Assembly: GCA_031272345.1 (NCBI GenBank)
Contig: JAISTZ010000015.1
Location: 1 to 8,937 of the forward strand
Reading direction: 5' to 3'
From: Spirochaetaceae bacterium
Lineage (GTDB): Bacteria > Spirochaetota > Spirochaetia > Treponematales > Treponemataceae
DNA length: 8,937 bases
Below, in pieces: positions 6,905 to 8,937 of the stretch; within the stretch, counting starts at the first letter, position 1; each line of letters starts with the position of its first letter. The translations under genes were made by a program, and so were the position numbers. The notes under the pieces were generated by a model. That model made no database searches and had not been told where the DNA came from. It was given only the letters and a program-made list of their open reading frames with translations.

Positions 6905-7540
6905 ATGATACGGCACGTGCTTTTCGATTTGGACAACACCCTCTACTCCTCCGCCAACAGGATGAAAGACAAGATGGTCGCCCGGATGGCGCGCTTCGTG
7001 GGGGACTTCCTGGGGGTCAGCCCAGAGGAGGCCCGCAAAAAAATGCGCGCAAGCAAGGAGCAGTTCGGCACAACCCTGGAGTGGCTCCAGGCCGAACACG
7101 GCTACGATGACCCCCAGGGGTTCTTTGCGGCCGTGCACCCGGAGGAGGAGCTCGCGGATCTCCAACCGGATCCGGGCCTGCGGGGGTTCCTGCTTTCCCT
7201 GGGGCTCCCCATGACGGTGCTCACCAACGCGCCGGGGATTCACGCCCAGCGGGTCCTGGACTTCTTCAACATCGCCGACATTTTTCTGAACGTGTTCGAT
7301 GTGGAAAAAAACAATCTCCGCGGAAAACCCAACCCGTCGGCCTATCTCAACGCGGTGGAGCCATCGGGCTTTTCTGTAGCGGAGACTCTCTTTGCGGACG
7401 ACTCCCCCGAATATCTCCGGGGCTTTCAGGACTTGGGCGGCAGGACCGTCCTGGTGAGCGACAAATTCACGGAACCGCCGCCGGGTCTGGGCTGCAAGAT
7501 TATCCGCAGCATCTACGAGCTTCCGGGAATTCTCAACTGA
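6905..7540 (+). CDS. HAD-superfamily hydrolase, pyrimidine 5'-nucleotidase-like
   Basis: The product is 211 aa. Motif I is F-D8-L-D10-N-T-L-Y (nucleophile Asp8, acid/base Asp10). A helical cap with the S-P-E-E-A-R and F-G-T-T-L-E-W-L pattern spans about residues 15-85. Motif II is T107-N108, motif III is Lys141 in G-K-P-N-P, and motif IV is A-D165-D166-S. All catalytic residues are present, so it should be an active magnesium-dependent cytoplasmic phosphatase. The N-D-N-T-L-Y-type start and small cap resemble the pyrimidine 5'-nucleotidase (SDT1-like) branch, which dephosphorylates UMP or CMP, but HAD substrates are hard to predict. The start cannot move downstream because motif I lies within the first 12 residues. 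There is no Shine-Dalgarno sequence before the ATG, and the -10 box ends 12 nt upstream. It is convergent with yjbQ across a 16-nt gap. Confidence 0.9.
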   Translation: MIRHVLFDLDNTLYSSANRMKDKMVARMARFVGDFLGVSPEEARKKMRASKEQFGTTLEWLQAEHGYDDPQGFFAAVHPEEELADLQPDPGLRGFLLSLGLPMTVLTNAPGIHAQRVLDFFNIADIFLNVFDVEKNNLRGKPNPSAYLNAVEPSGFSVAETLFADDSPEYLRGFQDLGGRTVLVSDKFTEPPPGLGCKIIRSIYELPGILN

Positions 7541-7556
7541 TTTTTTCAGCGCATCC

Positions 7557-7973
7557 CTATTCCCCGATGATTTTGACCAGCACGCGCTTCCGCCGCCGTC
7601 CGTCAAATTCGCCGTAGAATATCTGTTCCCAGGGCCCAAAGTGCAGCCGCCCCCCGGTGACCGCCACCACGACTTCCCTCCCCATGATCTGGCGTTTCAT
7701 GTGGGCGTCCGCATTGACTTCCCCGCGGTTGTGCCAATACGACGCCACCGGTTCGTGGGGCGCAAGTTTTTCCAGCCACAGGTCAAAATCATGGTGCAGG
7801 CCGCTCTCGTCATCGTTGATGAACACGCTCGACGTGATGTGCATGGCGTTCACCAAACACAGTCCTTCCTGTATGCCCGATTCCTCCAGCAGCGCTTCCA
7901 CCTCGCCGGTGATGTTGACGAACTCCCGCTCCTTCGCGGTGTTGAACCACAGTTCTTTGGTAAGTGTTTTCAT
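7557..7973 (-). CDS. yjbQ: YjbQ/UPF0047 family protein (secondary thiamine-phosphate synthase-like)
   Basis: The 138-aa product is full length for the family. Conserved features in order are the H45-I-T-S-S segment, I-N53-D-D-E, H61-D62, Y-W-H81, N87-A-D-A-H91-M, T-G-G-R-L and G-P-W-E-Q-I-F-Y, ending in E-F-D-G-R-R-R-K-R. The clustered histidines form the presumed metal or substrate pocket. E. coli YjbQ has weak thiamine-phosphate synthase activity in vitro, but the true cellular role of the family is unsettled. There are no thiamine genes nearby. The N-terminus (M-K-T-L-T-K-E-L-W-F) matches the usual family start. The 7 bases before the ATG are ATCCCCC on its strand, so there is no ribosome-binding site. 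A -10 box ends just 7 nt upstream, which points to a leaderless mRNA. Confidence 0.93.
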   Translation of the reverse strand: MKTLTKELWFNTAKEREFVNITGEVEALLEESGIQEGLCLVNAMHITSSVFINDDESGLHHDFDLWLEKLAPHEPVASYWHNRGEVNADAHMKRQIMGREVVVAVTGGRLHFGPWEQIFYGEFDGRRRKRVLVKIIGE

Positions 7974-7980
7974 GGGGGAT

Positions 7981-8009
7981 AGTATAGGGGATGGACGGCG
8001 GGGAGTCTA
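7981..8009 (-). promoter_or_regulatory. Promoter of yjbQ, placed for a leaderless transcript
   Basis: On the minus strand TAGACT (8004-8009, four of six) and TATACT (7981-7986, five of six) are separated by 17 bp. The -10 ends 7 nt before the yjbQ ATG, so initiation at the usual 6-8 nt distance would fall at or beside the A of the start codon. The flanking C-rich sequence offers no alternative -10. Confidence 0.55.
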
Positions 8010-8052
8010 CGGGGGGTTGTGTCAAATCGCTGAATGTGGTAGGGTAGAGTGT

Positions 8053-8124
8053 ATGAATAAATCGGCTATCAAAGACAATTATTCCCATGGGACTGTGGGA
8101 ACAGCGATAAGGTGGTACCTATGA
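8053..8124 (+). CDS. 23-codon ORF resembling the N-terminus of the downstream PLD-helicase
   Basis: The ATG at 8053 opens a 23-residue reading frame ending in TGA at 8122-8124, which overlaps the next start codon as ATGA. Aligned from the first methionine without gaps, its peptide matches the downstream protein's first 23 residues at 9 positions. The core pattern is I-x-D-N-x-x-H-G-x-V-G (residues 6-16 in both). The DNA matches at only about 34 of 69 positions, so this is not a recent duplication. Similarity fades after residue 16, where the frame passes over the ribosome site of the next gene. A purine-rich GGTAGGG (8039-8045) lies 7 nt before the ATG. It may be the remnant 5' end of another family member, and it could be translated and couple translation of the helicase. 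Expression is unproven. Confidence 0.5.
   Translation: MNKSAIKDNYSHGTVGTAIRWYL
8083..8092. repeat. Perfect 10-bp palindrome TCCCATGGGA upstream of the PLD-helicase
   Basis: TCCCATGGGA is its own reverse complement and contains CCATGG. Four bases later TGGGA (8096-8100) repeats the right half, giving an alternative hairpin with 8083-8087. It lies 28 nt before the helicase ATG, inside the 23-codon ORF. It could be an operator or an mRNA hairpin, or it may be chance. Confidence 0.3.
8109..8115 (+). promoter_or_regulatory. Ribosome-binding site that fixes the PLD-helicase start
   Basis: AAGGTGG is a one-mismatch version of AAGGAGG, five bases before the ATG at 8121. It selects that ATG over any internal start. 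It lies within codons 19-21 of the upstream 23-codon ORF, which explains why that peptide stops resembling the family there. Confidence 0.7.
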
Positions 8125-8937
8125 CTGGGGCTTCAATCATCGACAACCGGAACCACGGCGCGGTGGGCGCTTTCCTTAAGGAGCGGCTCTGTGCCGGAGC
8201 CGATCTTTCCATCGTGTCGGCGTATTTCACAATACACGCTTTTGCCGCGCTCAAAGAAGAATTAGGAGCCATCAACCACCTGCGTTTTTTGTTCGGTGAG
8301 CCGACATTTGTGTCGGGCGGCGGCGTGGCAAAAACGCCCCGGGCCTACAAGTTCGAGGATGACCGGCTGGACATAGCGGCGGATGCGCAGCTTTCGCAAA
8401 AGGCCATTGCCCGACAGTGCGCACAATGGCTGCGCGAAAAAGCGGAAGTCCGCTCCATGGTCAAGCCGAATTTTTTGCACGGTAAGATGTATTACATCAA
8501 ACCGGAGGGAAAAAACACGCAGACTTATGCGCTTACCGGCAGTTCTAACTTCACCGTCCACGGTTTGGGACTGAGCCGGGGCGAGAACAAAAACATCGAA
8601 CTGAACCTCATTGCCCACGACGACCATGACCGCGCCGAACTGGCCGCGTGGTTTGACGAACTCTGGAACGAGAGCGCCGATATTGTCGAGGATGTGAAGG
8701 ACAAGGTGATACAATACATCTCCACGTTCTATGCCGACAACCCACCCCAGTTTGTCTACTATAAGACACTGTACCATATTTTCAAGGATTACCTTGAGGA
8801 CGCAAAAAAGAGTGCCGGACTTGTCGAAAACCAGTCGTTTCTTGCCGCCGCAATCTGGAACAAACTCTATGATTTTCAAAAAGACGGCGTAAAGGGAGCC
8901 ATCCACAAAATCGAAAAATACGGCGGCTGCATCATTG
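8121..8937 (+). CDS. PLD-nuclease/superfamily II helicase, 3' truncated by the window edge
   Basis: 272 residues are visible and the frame is open to the edge. The N-terminal part (about 1-185) is a phospholipase-D-like nuclease domain: L-S-I-V-S-A-Y-F-T-I, then L-R-F-L-F-G-E-P, then His120 and Lys122 in F-L-H-G-K-M-Y, then T-G-S-S-N143-F-T, the HKD-type catalytic set. A helical linker follows (about 186-245). At 250-272, Y-D-F-Q-K-D-G-V-K-G-A-I and G-G-C-I-I match the Q-motif and the strand leading to the Walker A loop of a SNF2-like helicase. The full protein is therefore expected to be roughly 1,000 aa, with ATPase motifs beyond the window. I know this PLD-helicase arrangement from defence islands and restriction-type loci; the partner genes are not visible here. 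Codons such as TTA, ATA, CGA, TTG and AGT are more frequent than in neighbours, which suggests transfer. Confidence 0.85.
   Translation, partial: MTGASIIDNRNHGAVGAFLKERLCAGADLSIVSAYFTIHAFAALKEELGAINHLRFLFGEPTFVSGGGVAKTPRAYKFEDDRLDIAADAQLSQKAIARQCAQWLREKAEVRSMVKPNFLHGKMYYIKPEGKNTQTYALTGSSNFTVHGLGLSRGENKNIELNLIAHDDHDRAELAAWFDELWNESADIVEDVKDKVIQYISTFYADNPPQFVYYKTLYHIFKDYLEDAKKSAGLVENQSFLAAAIWNKLYDFQKDGVKGAIHKIEKYGGCII

Noticed and set aside
7537..7549. CTGA-TTTTT-TCAG, a possible bidirectional terminator between the HAD gene and yjbQ
   Set aside because: The stem has only four base pairs and the T-tract is in the loop, not after the stem, so it should not terminate transcription in either direction.
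8020..8025. Perfect TTGACA on the minus strand upstream of yjbQ
   Set aside because: The bases 17 bp downstream are CCCGCC, which cannot be a -10. The TATACT box is 33 bp away, too far for one promoter, whereas TAGACT has the right 17-bp spacing.
8031..8058. Weak plus-strand promoter hexamers before the 23-codon ORF (TTGTGT/TAGGGT or a TATGAA box)
   Set aside because: Each candidate matches consensus at about half its positions or lacks a partner, so no promoter for the PLD-helicase can be supported.
8100..8124. Programmed -1 frameshift joining the 23-codon ORF to the PLD-helicase frame
   Set aside because: There is no slippery heptamer before the overlap, and the helicase has its own start codon with a good ribosome site. 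Reinitiation at ATGA is simpler.
8262..8906. Minus-strand reading frame of 214 codons opposite the PLD-helicase
   Set aside because: The plus strand encodes a recognisable HKD nuclease with a good ribosome site. The opposite frame has no motif I can identify.
1..8937. CRISPR arrays, insertion sequences or tandem repeats
   Set aside because: No regularly spaced repeats, transposase motifs or terminal inverted repeats were seen on either strand.

Overview
The window looks like a chromosomal stretch of a GC-rich bacterium, most likely a spirochaete of the Treponema type. The main pointer is an excisionase-type helix-turn-helix fused to a PTS EIIA(Ntr)-like domain, an architecture I associate with treponemes; an exported HEAT-like protein fits the same picture. 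This assignment rests on recall of families, not on a search. Most genes use strongly G/C-ending codons. Only the right end departs from this.

Layout: (1) 1-71, a tRNA-Ala (anticodon CGC) missing its first two bases at the window edge. It is followed 17 nt later by a gene for an exported transglutaminase-like protein (89-1249). (2) 1266-2601, a transcription unit with its own promoter, a thiolase gene and a good intrinsic terminator. (3) 2643-6047, a strong promoter driving a tight three-gene operon with gaps of 3 and 2 nt: HTH-EIIA regulator, dihydrolipoamide dehydrogenase, and a U32-family Fe-S protein of the tRNA/rRNA hydroxylase type. (4) 6072-6767 on the minus strand, an exported alpha-helical (HEAT-like) protein. 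It is transcribed divergently from a HAD-family nucleotidase-like hydrolase (6905-7540), and the shared 137-bp spacer holds both promoters and a long imperfect dyad. (5) 7557-7973 on the minus strand, a YjbQ/UPF0047 protein whose -10 box lies only 7 nt from its start codon. (6) From about 8010 to the right edge the composition changes. A gene with an N-terminal phospholipase-D (HKD) nuclease domain runs off the window exactly where a superfamily II helicase domain begins. This looks like the first gene of an acquired DNA-defence or restriction-type island.

The most unusual observation is at 8053-8124. A 23-codon ORF overlaps the start of the PLD-helicase gene by ATGA, and its peptide aligns without gaps to that protein's own first 23 residues (9 identities, including the I-DN--HG-VG pattern). 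The DNA of the two is only about half identical. It therefore looks like the surviving 5' end of a different family member, retained in front of the present gene at a recombination junction and perhaps now acting as a translational-coupling leader. Other items of note are two candidate leaderless transcripts (HAD and yjbQ) and a tRNA that may be co-transcribed with an mRNA. Intergenic stretches are all below 300 bp.
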